Shown here one piece after another: positions 12,227 to 23,371 of a stretch of 64,000 bases of DNA. The position numbers and the translations under genes are program-made. The DNA comes from Ettlia oleoabundans. Its lineage: Eukaryota > Chlorophyta > Chlorophyceae > Chlamydomonadales. The stretch lies in assembly GCA_019693395.1 (NCBI GenBank), contig JAAMXP010002370.1, positions 1-64,000 on the forward strand, in the 5' to 3' direction. The notes below the pieces were generated by a model. It did not search any database and was not told where the DNA came from. It saw only the letters and a program-made list of their open reading frames with translations. Numbering within the stretch: position 1 is the first letter of the stretch; each line of letters begins with the position of its first letter.

Positions 12227-12713
12227 TCAGCGTGGAACGGACTTGTTCTTCTTCTGCTTCTTCTTGCCTCCGCGACTCTTCGGGCATGTGGGCGGGGAGG
12301 TAGGCGGCTGACGCCCCGGCTGCGCAGCAGGCTGCGGGTTCTGGCGCTGGTGCCTGCTGTGGTCGTCACAGGCCTTGCTGGGCTGGCCCTGCCCCGCCTG
12401 CTCGCTGCCTCCCGAGGGGCGCCAGCGGTTGAGCTGCCGCAGCTGACCGCTAGTCAGGGTAGGAACCGGGGCGCCCGGATCGGTGACACGGCCTGAAAAC
12501 CAGCTGCCGTCCGGCAGCCTGCAGCAGACCTGAAGGTCAAAGCGCTGCAACTCGCGCTGGCACAGCACACAGGGGATGGAGACACCCAGCTGCCCGTCGC
12601 CGCGGAAGCGCAGCACCACCACAGCAGGGCCCAGCTTGCGCCGCACCCAAGCCACCACCTTGTGCTGCGGCACGCCATGCCGCCGCGCGGCAGCAACCCA
12701 GGTGTCCAGCAGC
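12227..12713 (-). CDS. Conserved small Cys-containing protein, function unknown (5' exon not resolved)
   Basis: I do not recognise this protein by name. One exon is well supported: a CTGCAG acceptor at about 12714 followed by an open frame to the TGA at 12227-12229. It encodes LLDTWVAAARRHGVPQHKVV, a PCVLCQREL motif, then DGSWFSGRVTDPGAPV and a Lys-rich tail (GGKKKQKKNK). The CxxC pair, the regular hydrophobic pattern before it and the basic tail suggest a folded, possibly nucleic-acid-associated protein, but that is inference. The acceptor needs an upstream exon ending in phase 2. Open stretches at 12747-13057 could hold it, but no donor fits without a very short intron. The gene converges on SAR1. 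Confidence 0.5.
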
Positions 12714-13434
12714 CTGCAGCGACAAGGCACGGGTGTGGAGCCAGGTCACGGCACGGAAGGCAGAGGGTCAGGCGCTGCATGGTGGGTGGGTTGACCCGCT
12801 GGGCTGCCCGTTGTTGGGTTGGCTGCTCGCTGAGACATGGTACATGATTGAAAAGGTGTTGTGATGTTAATGGCGTAACAGGCGACCATACGTCGGCTGC
12901 AGTCAAAGCTGCAGTGACCGACCATGGCGGGAGAGGGGCGGGTGCTACGATGGCACTCCCAGGTGCAGGGCATGCGAGCCGGAGCGGCCGGCGCGGGACG
13001 CTCACCTGCGCTCTGCACAGCACCTATGGTTGCTGCTGACCGGCTCGCATCTAGCAAAATTGTTGTTGTTGTAGCCCGCGTTGGGATAGTTCTTTAGCGC
13101 CTTGATAGCACTCTTCTTTGGCCGCCGCGGTGAAAGGGGAGCACCACACCTGCTTCCCCGCCCTGTTCCAGTGCTGCTGCGACGCACGCAGACTTGGCGG
13201 CATCTGCTGCTGCTCCTGCTGCGTCATTGGGTGATGGGGGGGCGGCAAATTGCACGGAAGGCGGGGAGCTGATGGCGGAGTGGGGGAGGGAGCCGGTCGG
13301 AGGCCGCCCCTAAATATGCGGCGGCATGCGGGCAGGCACAGCGTGGTGCACCACTCGTAGGAGCTACTCTCTTCCTGGGCATGGCACCTTCAGACAGGCA
13401 CTTTCGAGTGTAAAATCTTTAAAAAGGCGCCCAT

Positions 13435-16066
13435 TCACATCTTCATGTGAAACACATCCTCAAAGCGCTGTGAGCCCCGCCCCGCCGGTCGGTCCCATCC
13501 CAAGTCTGCTGCCGTCGGGCCACTGGGCACGATTCCAGAGGGGTTGAGGGGAAACAACTGCTGAAAGTAGGAGCGCCGCGCATCCTCCAGATCAAAACAA
13601 TCCTGCAATGAGAGAGAGGCAAGCTAATCAGTAGGGGCATGGTCAGCCAAGCCCAAGGTGATGCCTGGAGTGTGGCCCAAGCATGCACCCGTTGCTAGCC
13701 AGCCAAAGGCAGGAACTGAGCCAGTGTGCCTCGCGCCTGCGAAGCGAGACTCCAGGAATTAACAGAGCAGCAACGCGTCAGAGTGAGCCTCCTTTGCCTC
13801 AGAGAGACAGCCAAATGCGCGCGCGCGCCCCCCCCACCCACTACCCCCCCACACTCTCGTGCAACCCGCTAAGCCACCTACCGGTATCTGCATGCCGCTC
13901 CCCGGCAGCTGCAGCTGCATCACATCCCGCAGCCAGGCCTGCAGGTGCGGGTAGTCCGCCACCCGCCGCCTGCTGCACTTGAATAGCGTGGCATACACGG
14001 AGTCAAACCGGGTCATCGTGGGCAGCAGCCGCAGGTCAGCCTCAGTGAAGCGATCGCCGCACACAAACCGCTGCCGGCTGCAGGAGGAGACAAAAGAACA
14101 GGGAGGGGAAGCAGGACAGGGTTGGTTTCGGATTTCAGTAGGGGGCATCCGTTGTGTTGAGCTGCAGCAAGGGCCGACCATGTGTGGGACAAATGCGGCA
14201 TCACAACACCTTGCATTTTGACGTGGCATTGCGTGGCTTGGACCCCTTGAAGCAGCACAGCACAGCACAGCACAGCGCGGCACATCACATCACACCACCT
14301 CAGCACTGCCTCCAGCTCATCTAGAGTTGCAAACAGCTGCGCCTCTGCCTGCTCAAACCCGCTCTGGGTGGTGCTGAACCCGCACTTGTACACACCGTTG
14401 TTCACTGCAGTGGCGCAGGAATGCGGACAAGCAAGCCCAGCCGGCAATAGCAACACTCAGCACAACTACCGAAGAGTTCTGGTTGCACAGGTTGGGAGCA
14501 GCGCTGGCACCACAGGTGAACGGGGGCCAAATTAGAGATCACTGCTCATCTGCAAATAGCAGGCGCTGCTGATACCCACTGATGCCGCAACTGGAGCAGG
14601 GTCAGAACAAGCACAGGGCTCTGTCTGCGTCACAGCCCCTGCCTCTCCCCCCGCGCGCACCTGAGTCGTAGATCCTGTCGTTCCAACGGTCAATTTCCGA
14701 CTGCAGCTGTTGCGGATACAACTCCACTGCATTGCTGGTGCCGCCATCAACCCCGTTGGCATTGCCGTCACCGCTGCTCGTAGTGGTGGTCCTGCCTGGG
14801 CTGCTGGCATTGGGTGGCAGCGCCAGCTCAGCAAGGTTGCGTGTGATGACGGAGCTCTCGTTGCAAACCACACGCCGACCCTTCTTGTCCACCAGCAACG
14901 GGGCGGTGCAGCGGCCCGTGAACCCAGGGCTCAGGAGGTCGTAAACCTCCCTGTGGTCAGCCGGCACACAGGAACGTGGCAAGATGATTGCATTGTTGCG
15001 CCACAGGATTGCAACGGAACACTGGGAAAGTTGGAGTGTGCAAGGGCAGACTGTGAGGAAACCGGAGTAGAGCACTGCTGGTGATACAGGCATGTGAGTG
15101 CGTTTGTAGGTAGCGCCTTTCCAACGTGCAGATGTAGCTCAGGCAGCTATGTGAAGGCAGTAACATCACCAGAGCTGCTGGCTTCTGTCCCACCTCAGAT
15201 CCCGGCAGCCAAAAACGGGGTCTCTACCGTCAAACACCCAGCCCCCACGGCTGGCCCTCTCGGGATCGTCTACAGCTCGAGAAAAACTGCAGGCAGCAAA
15301 ACAAGGAGGCGGCCATAAAAGGATTGTGTATGCAGGTTGTGATGACTGGTGCAAGGTGGGTGGCACTGATTGCATCATGCAGCAGCACATGTCAGTACAG
15401 CTCTCCAAACACGCCAAGTTGCGGGCAACCTCAAAAAAACATTGAAAAAACGCTGGGCATACCATCGTTGCTCACTGAAACTTCCTCGGTAGTACAATCA
15501 ACCGAGCTGTACAAACGGCAGCCAACTTGGTGCCAAGGCTGACACTCACCTGATGTGCCCTTCCAGCCTGCACACCACCAGCGCCAGCAGCACGCGGTGG
15601 CACCAGGGACAGGGGTTGCCGACGTACAGGTGGTACCGCCCCTGCTCAAATGGGAACTCGCTGGTGCCAAGTTTGCCTTGGAAGCTGTAGGAGGGGCGCT
15701 GGTAGGTTCCGTCCTTGGACTGCATGGGGCGCACACAGGTTGAGGGGGCGGGAACATAACAAGTGGGTTGGGCCAAGAAGATGAGGGGACTAAGCAGCCA
15801 AGAGTTGGTTTTGATTGATCCATGCGGTTGGTGCTCGACAGAATATATGGCAAGCCGGCTGGCAGGCGGAGGCGAGGGGATGGGTCGCGGCGACCCTTTA
15901 GTCAGAGCTCTATCCAGCAAAACCTACGGGCCCTACCTATTGCCGCGGGAGGACCATCGGCCTCCCACCTCAACCCCTAAAACCCCAACCCCACCTGTGG
16001 CGCCAGTTCGGTCATCAGCGCCTGCCATGCCGTGCGCCACCCCGCCTTTGCCGTCTTCACCAACAT
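13435..16066 (-). CDS. Glutathionyl-hydroquinone reductase (Xi-class GST)
   Basis: Glutathione-dependent reductase of glutathionyl-hydroquinones (ECM4/YqjG type). Seven exons (16066-15995, 15719-15550, 15286-15194, 14950-14661, 14404-14299, 14077-13882, 13602-13435) total 1095 nt, giving 364 residues, typical for the class. Family features appear in order: WQALMTELAPQ, DGTYQRPSYSF, GRYHLYVGNPCPWCHR (catalytic Cys in the CPWC box), and NESSVITRNL after the thioredoxin fold. The C-terminal helical domain carries DRFTEADLRLLPTMTRFD and YPHLQAWLRD. The ATG at 16066 has an in-frame TAG two codons upstream, so it is a reasonable start. However, that TAG could also be an acceptor for an extra transit-peptide exon. 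Many bacterial and fungal relatives have CPWA rather than CPWC. Confidence 0.92.
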
Positions 16067-17049
16067 GCCCTACAAGTTGGCAGACAGACAAAGAAAGATA
16101 CACATCCTCAAAGAGAGTCCAAGGTGGTTGGTTTGCGAAACAAAGGCCAACCCTCACAAAGGGCGTCAGAATGGGTAACCGCAGCCCACACAAGTTGTGC
16201 TGGGCCATGCTCCCCCCCTGCTTCTTACCCCTGCTTTCGCTGTCACATGACCAGGAATGGCATTGAGTGCTCAGACATAAGAGCACGAGGGGTCCCTTCA
16301 AGATACTGCCAGGGTTTACCTGAGGGACCACAGCCCCTGTCAGCTCCAAGACTCGAAAGCCGCTCTTCGCTTGGCCACCACCTGCACAGCAGCCAACACA
16401 CAGCAGCACAGTGCCAATGGCTGTGCAGCCAGCCTAGCAGTTCGACCACCCTCTGAGGTGCACTTATACCTGGCTGCTACACAACCTGTGCAAGGAATTG
16501 AGCTAGTTTCATAGCAGTGCGCGGCGGTGACTGCGTGCGGCAGGGCTGGCGGCACAGTCTTCCCGGGCACCACCCGAGTTCAAACCTTGCTGGCTGCCGC
16601 ATATCACTCTGGAGCCAATCGAGAAATGTCTGTTGGCCTTCACCCTAGGCCTACTGCTGAAAGCGTGGTGAGTACGAGATGCCAGTCGGGACGCCATGGA
16701 TCCACCGCAAACACTTTGCATCGCACACACCACAGATGGTTGCAAGATGATGGTCGCCAATTCGCTCGGGATCTCGCTGGCGCTCTGGGAACGCCAGCGT
16801 GGCTCCGAGCTGGCACTTGCAACGTTGCTCCACAAATCTGGGGAATTAACATGATGTGTCTACACTTCTAGCCGTATGGGAGTGGAGTACAATAGCTACA
16901 GCATTTTCAGAAGGGCAATCACTGAAGTCAGGCCCGTTAAAGCAGGCGCCTGTCGTTTTGGCATCCAGCCTGAGATCTTGTCACACAGGATCACAACTGA
17001 ATTAAAATACCCAGGAGGCAGAACCACCGCAGCAATTCGGGCAGGAGGG
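16067..17049. other. Divergent intergenic region, GHR / acetyltransferase
   Basis: Nearly 1 kb between divergent starts. Short open frames exist on both strands but none has motifs or splice continuity. I see no RNA gene. It presumably holds two promoters and perhaps an untranslated or transit-peptide exon. Confidence 0.4.
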
Positions 17050-18805
17050 ATGCTGCGGTGGCAGCCACTGCCACCGCTGCAGCGGTCTGGCTTGGCAGCC
17101 GTGGCTGTGCGCCGCTACAACCCAGCTCAGGACCATGCAGACGTCGTGCACATCTGCCGCGACGTCTGTAAGTTCAGAAGGAACCTATCATGCTTGCAGC
17201 ACTGTCGCCTGTTTTAGCTGTTTTCGGCACTGGACCGTACTGCCCCTCATGCCGGCTGTCCTGCTTCTTCCTCGTTCGCTCTGTTGCAGACGGTGGTGCC
17301 GATGACCTGCCAGACACCATAAACGCATCCCTTGACGAGCCTGGCACCCACATTATCGTGGCAGCTATGGGTGGCCAGCAAGCGCCGCTGGACTCCTTGC
17401 TGTGCTGTCAGCAGCAGGGCGACGTGCTGTGGCTGTGGGGAGCTCGCACACGGGAGGAGCAGCGGGGCAACGGCTTGGCGCACCTGCTTCTGGTTTGTGG
17501 CCGATGGGCGTTGCTGGGCTGCCAATAGCATTTGACTTTTTTATGCACTGCTTGGTAGAATGGGGCTTGAATAGCATTTGACTTTTTTATGCACTGCTTG
17601 GTAGAATGGGGCTTGCTGAATGCAGCTTTGGTTACAGCCTTCAGGGTAACAACCGCTGCGTCACAAAGCAGCTGGCTCACTTCAACCTTTGAAGCTTGCC
17701 TGCAGGAAGAGGCAGAGTCACTGGCACGCCGTCTTCCAGGAGTGATGGCTCTGCTGTCTGTGACAGTGCCAAACAACCTTGTCATGCGGCGCCTGTTTGA
17801 GCGCCGGGGCTTGCGGCAGCAGTGTGAGGTGGTCATCTGGCCGACATTTGATGCGTCGCTGGCTGCACACAAGCAGTTGTCGCAGCAAGGGCCGCCAAGT
17901 CAAGTGTATGGCAGCCAGCAGCAATTGAACATGCTGTCTGTGTACCCCGAAGCCGCAGCTGTGGTGAACAGCCCCGCCGCCCAACAGTTGCTGCCACGCT
18001 GGCGGCGCTGCAAGTCGCAGGCAGAGCTGTCAACAGCACTTGTGCGGCTGCGGCATCACCGCACGCATGGCCAGCAGCGTGCAGTGATGTCAGGATCGCA
18101 TAGTGCACAACACCAGCAGCAGGAGCACCAAGAGCAACAGCAGCAGCAGCCTTGCGACACCTTACCAGCGTATGTGGTGTCGCCTGCCCAAGCAGCAGCC
18201 TCACTTGATGAGGGCTCGCATGCATTCAACTGGCTGCCAGCTGAGTACAAAGTGGTGCCAGCTGGCTGGCCTGCAGTGGAGGAGCGCATCCAACAGGGGC
18301 ATGTTTGGCTGCTGGACGACGCTGCTCCTTACAGCACTGCAGCTGAGCACACATCACCAACAGCATTGTCAGCAGCTGCAGACATTCCGGCAGTGCCAGC
18401 AGCGATACTGGTCGTGTGGGGTCCGGGGCACATGGACATACACCATGCTGGCATTGTGGCTGGCAGCATGGCAGCTGTCGAATCGGCAGTGCTGTGTGCG
18501 GCCTCTGTTGACCCAAGCTGCTGCCGGTGCGGTGGCAGTTGCTGCTTGTGCTGCTGCTGCTGAGCGACATGAAGTTGTGCAAGCATTGACGGCTTTCTGG
18601 CATGTTTCCCATGTGGTGGCTGCTTTTGTCAGGTGCAGATAGCAGCTGCAGTATGCTGCTAGGCGTGTTGATGCGCCATGTTGACCTGCACAGTGCGGCT
18701 ACACACTGCAGGCTCTATGTGGACTGCTGCGACCGCTTTACACATGAGGAGCTGTGGAGCAGCACCGGCAGTAGTCGGTTCCTGCCATACCATAAAGCAC
18801 TTTGA
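17050..18805 (+). CDS. GNAT acetyltransferase, NAT16/histidine N-acetyltransferase-like, with a frame break
   Basis: N-acetyltransferase resembling NAT16/HISAT enzymes. Exons 17050-17167, 17290-17492 and 17706 onward splice in phase. The N-terminal GNAT part shows CRDVYGGADDLP, the acetyl-CoA loop TREEQRGNGLAHLLL (Q/R-x-x-G-x-G/A type) and SVTVPNNLVMRRLFERRGL. A Gln-rich insert (about HQEQQQQQ) follows, then FNWLPAEYKVVPAGW. The frame entering exon 3 reaches TGA at 18561-18563. From about 18500, however, the +1 frame continues plausibly (HEVVQALTAFW) to a GTGCAG donor at about 18634. It then splices to a last exon of about 18712-18805 encoding RLYVDCCDRFTHEELW and ending PYHKAL. This suggests a one-base indel between about 18480 and 18550, or a truncated protein. 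Confidence 0.72.
17524..17615 (+). repeat. Perfect 46-bp tandem duplication in an intron
   Basis: Two abutting identical 46-bp units (17524-17569, 17570-17615) lie in intron 2 of the acetyltransferase gene, just after the donor. No copies differ, so the duplication is recent or an assembly artefact. Confidence 0.9.
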
Positions 18806-18875
18806 ATAACTCCAACTATTCACTTCGACCAAGTAAAGCTGCAAAATACAACCACTGCACCTTCAAAGCTTTGAC

Positions 18876-18880
18876 TTACA
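18876..18880 (-). terminator. TGTAA signal (minus strand), gene ending 19284
   Basis: TTACA on the plus strand reads TGTAA on minus, 404 nt after the stop of the minus-strand coiled-coil gene. It is the nearest copy seen. Confidence 0.3.
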
Positions 18881-19283
18881 TACATGTATCTTTCACTTGT
18901 AGTACTTTGTACCAGAGTCCCACAGCAGCCCTTGTACCCCATCGTAGGCTTGGGTAAGGACACGTTGGAACTGATATGGGCCTTGAGTGGTGTGCTTGTT
19001 CATGTGAGATTGCAGCAGACACGTGTGAAGCAGATGACTTGCTAAGACATGGCAGAGTGCGGTGATCAATGTCATATGCTGGGGTCAAAACCGAAAAATA
19101 ATATAAGGAGCAAAAATAGTGCTTTTTAAGGATGGTATCAATTATGGTTGGATAGCATGTGGATACACGGCAAGTGAGGGGCGGTACAGGCTGGGAACCG
19201 AGCCACTGCAACACTTGCCTGCAGGTCCAAACACTGGCTGCACCCAGAGCAGCGCAGTGCAGCAGGCTTTGGAAGAGTGGCTT

Positions 19284-20581
19284 CTACCGCTTCTCCAGGC
19301 TTTCTGGCGCTACTTCTGCTTCTGCTGCTGCCTCTTTGTTGCCCTCCGAGTCTGTGTCGCTGCCGTAAGCTCCTAGCAGCCCACCCAAGCCCCCTTGGCT
19401 GCTATCGCTGCCGTCGTGCTGCTGCTGCTGCTCTGCCTCTTTGCTGCCAAGCCCCTCAGAGTTGTCTATCCGCTGCTTCTTCGCAGCTGGTCCCTCTGCA
19501 GCCCCCCCGCCTCCTGGCTCGCTTCCAAGGCTGGCTTGCCGTGCTGCCCCAGCTGCTGCCGGCTTTACACGCACAATTGGGACAAACTTCCTCCTTCTGC
19601 ATGGAGGACAGCCACCAGCCTCAAATACTTATTGCAGCATTGTTAGCACAGTCCTTCGCCCATTACTTGATGCACACAACAATTGCAGGGGCAGCCACAG
19701 CTCACTTGTCAGCTTCCTGCTGCCGCAACCGAGCCGCTGCCACCGCAGCGCGCGCAGCCGCCGCTGCCGCTCGTGCCTCCTCCTCTTCCTCTAGGCGAGC
19801 CCTCTGCTGGAGGAACTGCAGCAGTCGCAGGGGGCATCAGAAAGGTTGAACAAGCAACCCACAGACCAAATATGGGGGGAGCACTCAGCAGGGTGGCAGC
19901 AGAATGAAGCAAAGCAGAACATACATGCTCCCACCCACTCAATGCATGCAGCGCTTGGCGAAGCGCCACGAGGGTGAGCGGCAGACATATGCACCCATGC
20001 TCCCTGGCAGGATCTCACCGCTTGCCGCTCATTGATTTCCTGTTCCTGCTCGACATATTTCCGCTTTTCCTCCTCATTTCGCAGGTAGAGCAGATCGCCT
20101 TTGTCAAAGGCGCCCTGCACTGAAGGGTTGTGACGATGGGGCCGCATGCGCACCTGGCACCCTTGCTGCTTTGCTTGCCTTGCCCCCTATAATTGCACGG
20201 CAGCAGGCATCAGCCCCGTCAGGTGTACTGACGCAGGACGCGCAACACCCCAATATCACCATCAACATCACCTTGGCAAAAAGCCAGCCGCGCATCCCTG
20301 CCTGCGCATCTTGCACCTGCAAAAGATGAAAGCCAGGGGCCCAACATGCTGTGGTAAAAAGCCTAGAATTTGTTTGTTATTGCTGTTCAGTAGCGTGCAT
20401 GCTTCCCGCAACATGCTCCTCACTGGCTTGGGAAGCAACAGAACAGAGGGCAGGCACGTAGCGGCACCGCGCAGGAGCTCACGTCTTGCACGGCTTTTTC
20501 AAACTCGGCATCCGCCTCCCCCTCCGGCACCACATCAATCACGCGGAAGCGGCTGTGGTCGGGCTTTCGTTCTGGCAGGCC
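19284..20581 (-). CDS. Charged coiled-coil protein, function unknown (5' end unresolved)
   Basis: I do not recognise the family. Five exons splice in phase: 20581-20483, 20316-20272, 20114-20019, 19815-19706 and 19596-19284. The protein begins within GLPERKPDHSRFRVIDVVP, then has an acidic or charged helix (NEEEKRKYVEQEQEINERQA) and an EEEEEARAAAAAARAAVAAR coiled-coil stretch. A basic KKRRKFVPIVRVKP motif follows, then a low-complexity tail with KKQRI and a conserved-looking GLLGAYGSDTDSEG end. Basic NLS-like clusters plus an acidic Ser/Asp tail resemble nuclear RNA-processing factors, but this is only inference. The first exon with the ATG was not found. A short candidate begins with ATG at about 20837, but its phase does not fit. 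Confidence 0.6.
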
Positions 20582-21160
20582 CTGCAGCCAATAACACAAC
20601 AGTGCAGGTGAGACGGTCGGCCAGCCGGTCAACAAGCGGCGGCAAGCCTGGTGATGCAGATGGCTGTCCACCCACGGGGTATGCATCTTGCTTAAGGTAC
20701 ATTGCAATCTACGGCAGAACGAGGATGACTCCAAGCTCGCACCCACCGCCATCCTTGCAGTGTGCTTATGAGGGAAGCTACGCCAGTGCAAAGATGACTA
20801 GCGTAACAGGGTTGTGTACTCACAATACGTCGTGATCATGTTTGGTGTGTGGAACTAGAGTGTCCCGGGCAATCAAGGCGGGACAGCCGCCCTGCGGGAC
20901 GCGTGTCATAGCAGCGCGCTGGAGCGGTTGTATTGAGCTGCTGTTTCATGCACTGGTTCTGATCTTTCGTAAAGCCTCTAACTCTTGTTAAGATCGCACC
21001 GGCGCCCATCTGGCCTGTGTTGTTTCCGGCTTGAGCTCGTGCGCGGGGGAACCCTGCAATCTCCGCGCCAGAAGCGCTGCAGGGACTCTTGCAGCGCAAG
21101 ACGATCTCTTTCGTGGCGCTTCAGGACGCAGGCCTGGCCCGGGAGAAGGCACAAGCTCAA

Positions 21161-23371
21161 CATGTATGCAACCTGCTGTTTACGGCCCAGGCGGGTTCGT
21201 CGGCCAGATTATTGCATTCCGCGATCTTACAGTGGCCCTCGCCCCTCCTCCTGCAGGCAGCACTCCGTTGCGGAAGTGGCGCATGAGCGGCAGTCACTCC
21301 CTGGAGGGTGTCATGGCCTGGGGTTGGCAAGGGAAAAGTGTAGCAGCCCAGAAGCCGGTGGCTCCCTGGACAGCGGGGCCGCACTGGCCCCTCGGGCTGC
21401 AGCGCCCCTGGCACCATGGCCGGTGACCCTAACTGGCTCAGGCTCGGCTGGTTATCCAAGGGAGACCCCTCCCCGGGAGTCGTCCCCATTTACATTACAG
21501 CAGCAGTTCGTCGACCAACTTGCAAAATCGCCGCGGAACAGCAAGCGCAAGGCTGACAAGGATGCGGCGTCGCCGCGACTGCCTCCCAAGCAGCCCCGCA
21601 CCGCTGCTGGACACACAGCGTCTGTCGGTGACAGCCAGAACAACTCTGGGGCTGCACGGCCGCTGCTTCCTACGCAGCAGCCACCAATGCAGCAGCAGCA
21701 GCAAACACTACACTCTTCGCTGCACAGTATGGCTGGCGAGCCATGGGGGGGCGCAGCGCATTCCCAAGGTGCCCCTGCGGACCAGGCCCCGTTGCCCCTC
21801 GACTTGCCCGGCCTTGATGATCTGGATGACGGTGAGCTGAACCCTCTGGTGGTTTGCTGCCCTATAGTTCTTGGTTCAACCGTTGCCGCCTCATGTACTG
21901 GTCACAGCCCACCCATGCCTGAGCTTGTTAAGCAGCAAGCCAGCCTGGCAGCCAGCTGTCCCACTTGGGACCACCCTGCTCACCTTTGAAGCCAGAGTCC
22001 ACCCCTCCCTTCACGCCCAACGCCCTTGCCCTCCACCCTTTGTTTGCCTGCAGTTCCTGCCCTGGACGATTTGTTGATGGGGTTGGCCGAGGACGAACCG
22101 TTGCTGGGTGACCCCTTCGCAGCCTCCATGTCAAATTTGGGGTCACCCTGGCAGGCCTCCCCCACCGCCCCTGCCGACCCTGTTGCGCAAGGGCAACACG
22201 CTGCCGCAGTTGTGCCCAGCCAGGCGGCTGGTATGGCGCGCCCACTCCGGCCACCATACCCGTCCCATCTGGGCTCTGCAGAGCATGCGGTAGCAGTGCA
22301 GCATCTGCAGGGCCAGCTGCAGGGCGCGCCTGTATCCAGCAGCAGTCATGCCACGCATGGCAGCGCCAGCATGGCAGCCGCACCCACGGCCGCAGCAACA
22401 GCACCAGTGATGGTACCGCAAGGGGAGGTGTACCGCATGGGGGAGCAGGCGGTACAACCGCACCATGCTGCCTCCTATGATGCTTGGCGAAGCCATGCCA
22501 ACCTGGGCCCACCAAACGCAGCCTCACGGCCGCTGTTGGGCAATGCTGGTAGGGGCGACTTGGCAGCAGCAGCAGCAGCAGCAGCCGCCAATGCTCAGCA
22601 TCGCATGCCCGTCCCTTCAGTGGAGACGCTGCTTCAACAGTCGCGCCAACAGCAGCAGCAGGGTGGCCATCGGCTGGCCCAGCCAACTGGAGCTGGTGTC
22701 ACACTGCCAGTACAGGGACCTTCCCTTTCCCTGGACATTCACCGCTTGGCCTCGGCATCAGCTCTTGCTGTACAAGTGGCAGGACCAATGGCAGGCCAGC
22801 CACTACACCAGCATCAATTGCAGCAGGCGCAGCAGCAGCAGCAGCAGCAGGCGGCACCGCCCGCACTGCAGGCTCCCGTGGTTCAATCGCTGTTCCGGGA
22901 CCCCTCCCTCCTGCAGCCTGTAAAGCGGGGTGAGTGGCTGGAACGCATTTTTGGTGCTGCAGCAGCGATTCTTGAGAAGCTTCCTGGCTTGGCAGTTTGC
23001 CGTTCCCCATGCATTGCCTTCTACTGTTTAGGGCCTTTCAGCATCCAATGCCTTAACCCAGGCAGCCTGTGTCGGCATTTCTTGCCGCTTATAACATGCG
23101 GGGCACAACACACTGCACCATCTGCCAACTAAACAGCTTTGCCTTTCTTGGCCCTCCCTGTTGGGCCCTGGCCCCGTACTGCAGCGCTGCCCAAGCCTCC
23201 ACAGGCGCGGTTCGACCCCGCCAAGCTGCGCCTCTCCGCTGCGGCTTCGCTGGTGGCTGCAGCGGCACCTCAGACGCCCCGCGCTTCCGGTGGGCGACAG
23301 CTGCACAGCGGTGCGGACCTTCGCTTGTTGGAGTGTGTGTTTGGAGTGCATTACCCCGCTCGCTGGCGCTG
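21161..23371 (+). CDS. Gln/Ala-rich low-complexity protein, putative nuclear regulator (ends uncertain)
   Basis: Three exons join in phase: an open exon ending at 21831, 22054-22929, and 23185-23371. The protein contains LQQQFVDQLAKSP, a basic SKRKADK cluster, and acidic LDLPGLDDLDD / VPALDDLLMGLAEDEPLL segments resembling transactivation motifs. These are followed by long Ala and Gln runs (Q7-Q8, A9) and a more ordered C-terminal part, ARFDPAKLRLSAAASLVAAA to LLECVFGVHYPARWR. No DNA-binding domain is visible. The start is uncertain: 21161 is the first in-frame ATG of the long frame, but upstream sequence stays open in two frames. A later exon may follow; a CTCGCAG acceptor at about 24438 in the right phase leads to a frame ending at 24612. 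Confidence 0.5.

Noticed and set aside
20985..21160. Upstream extension of the Gln-rich gene
   Set aside because: The frame there starts with TTG, not ATG, is Arg/Cys-rich without pattern, and two other frames are equally open.
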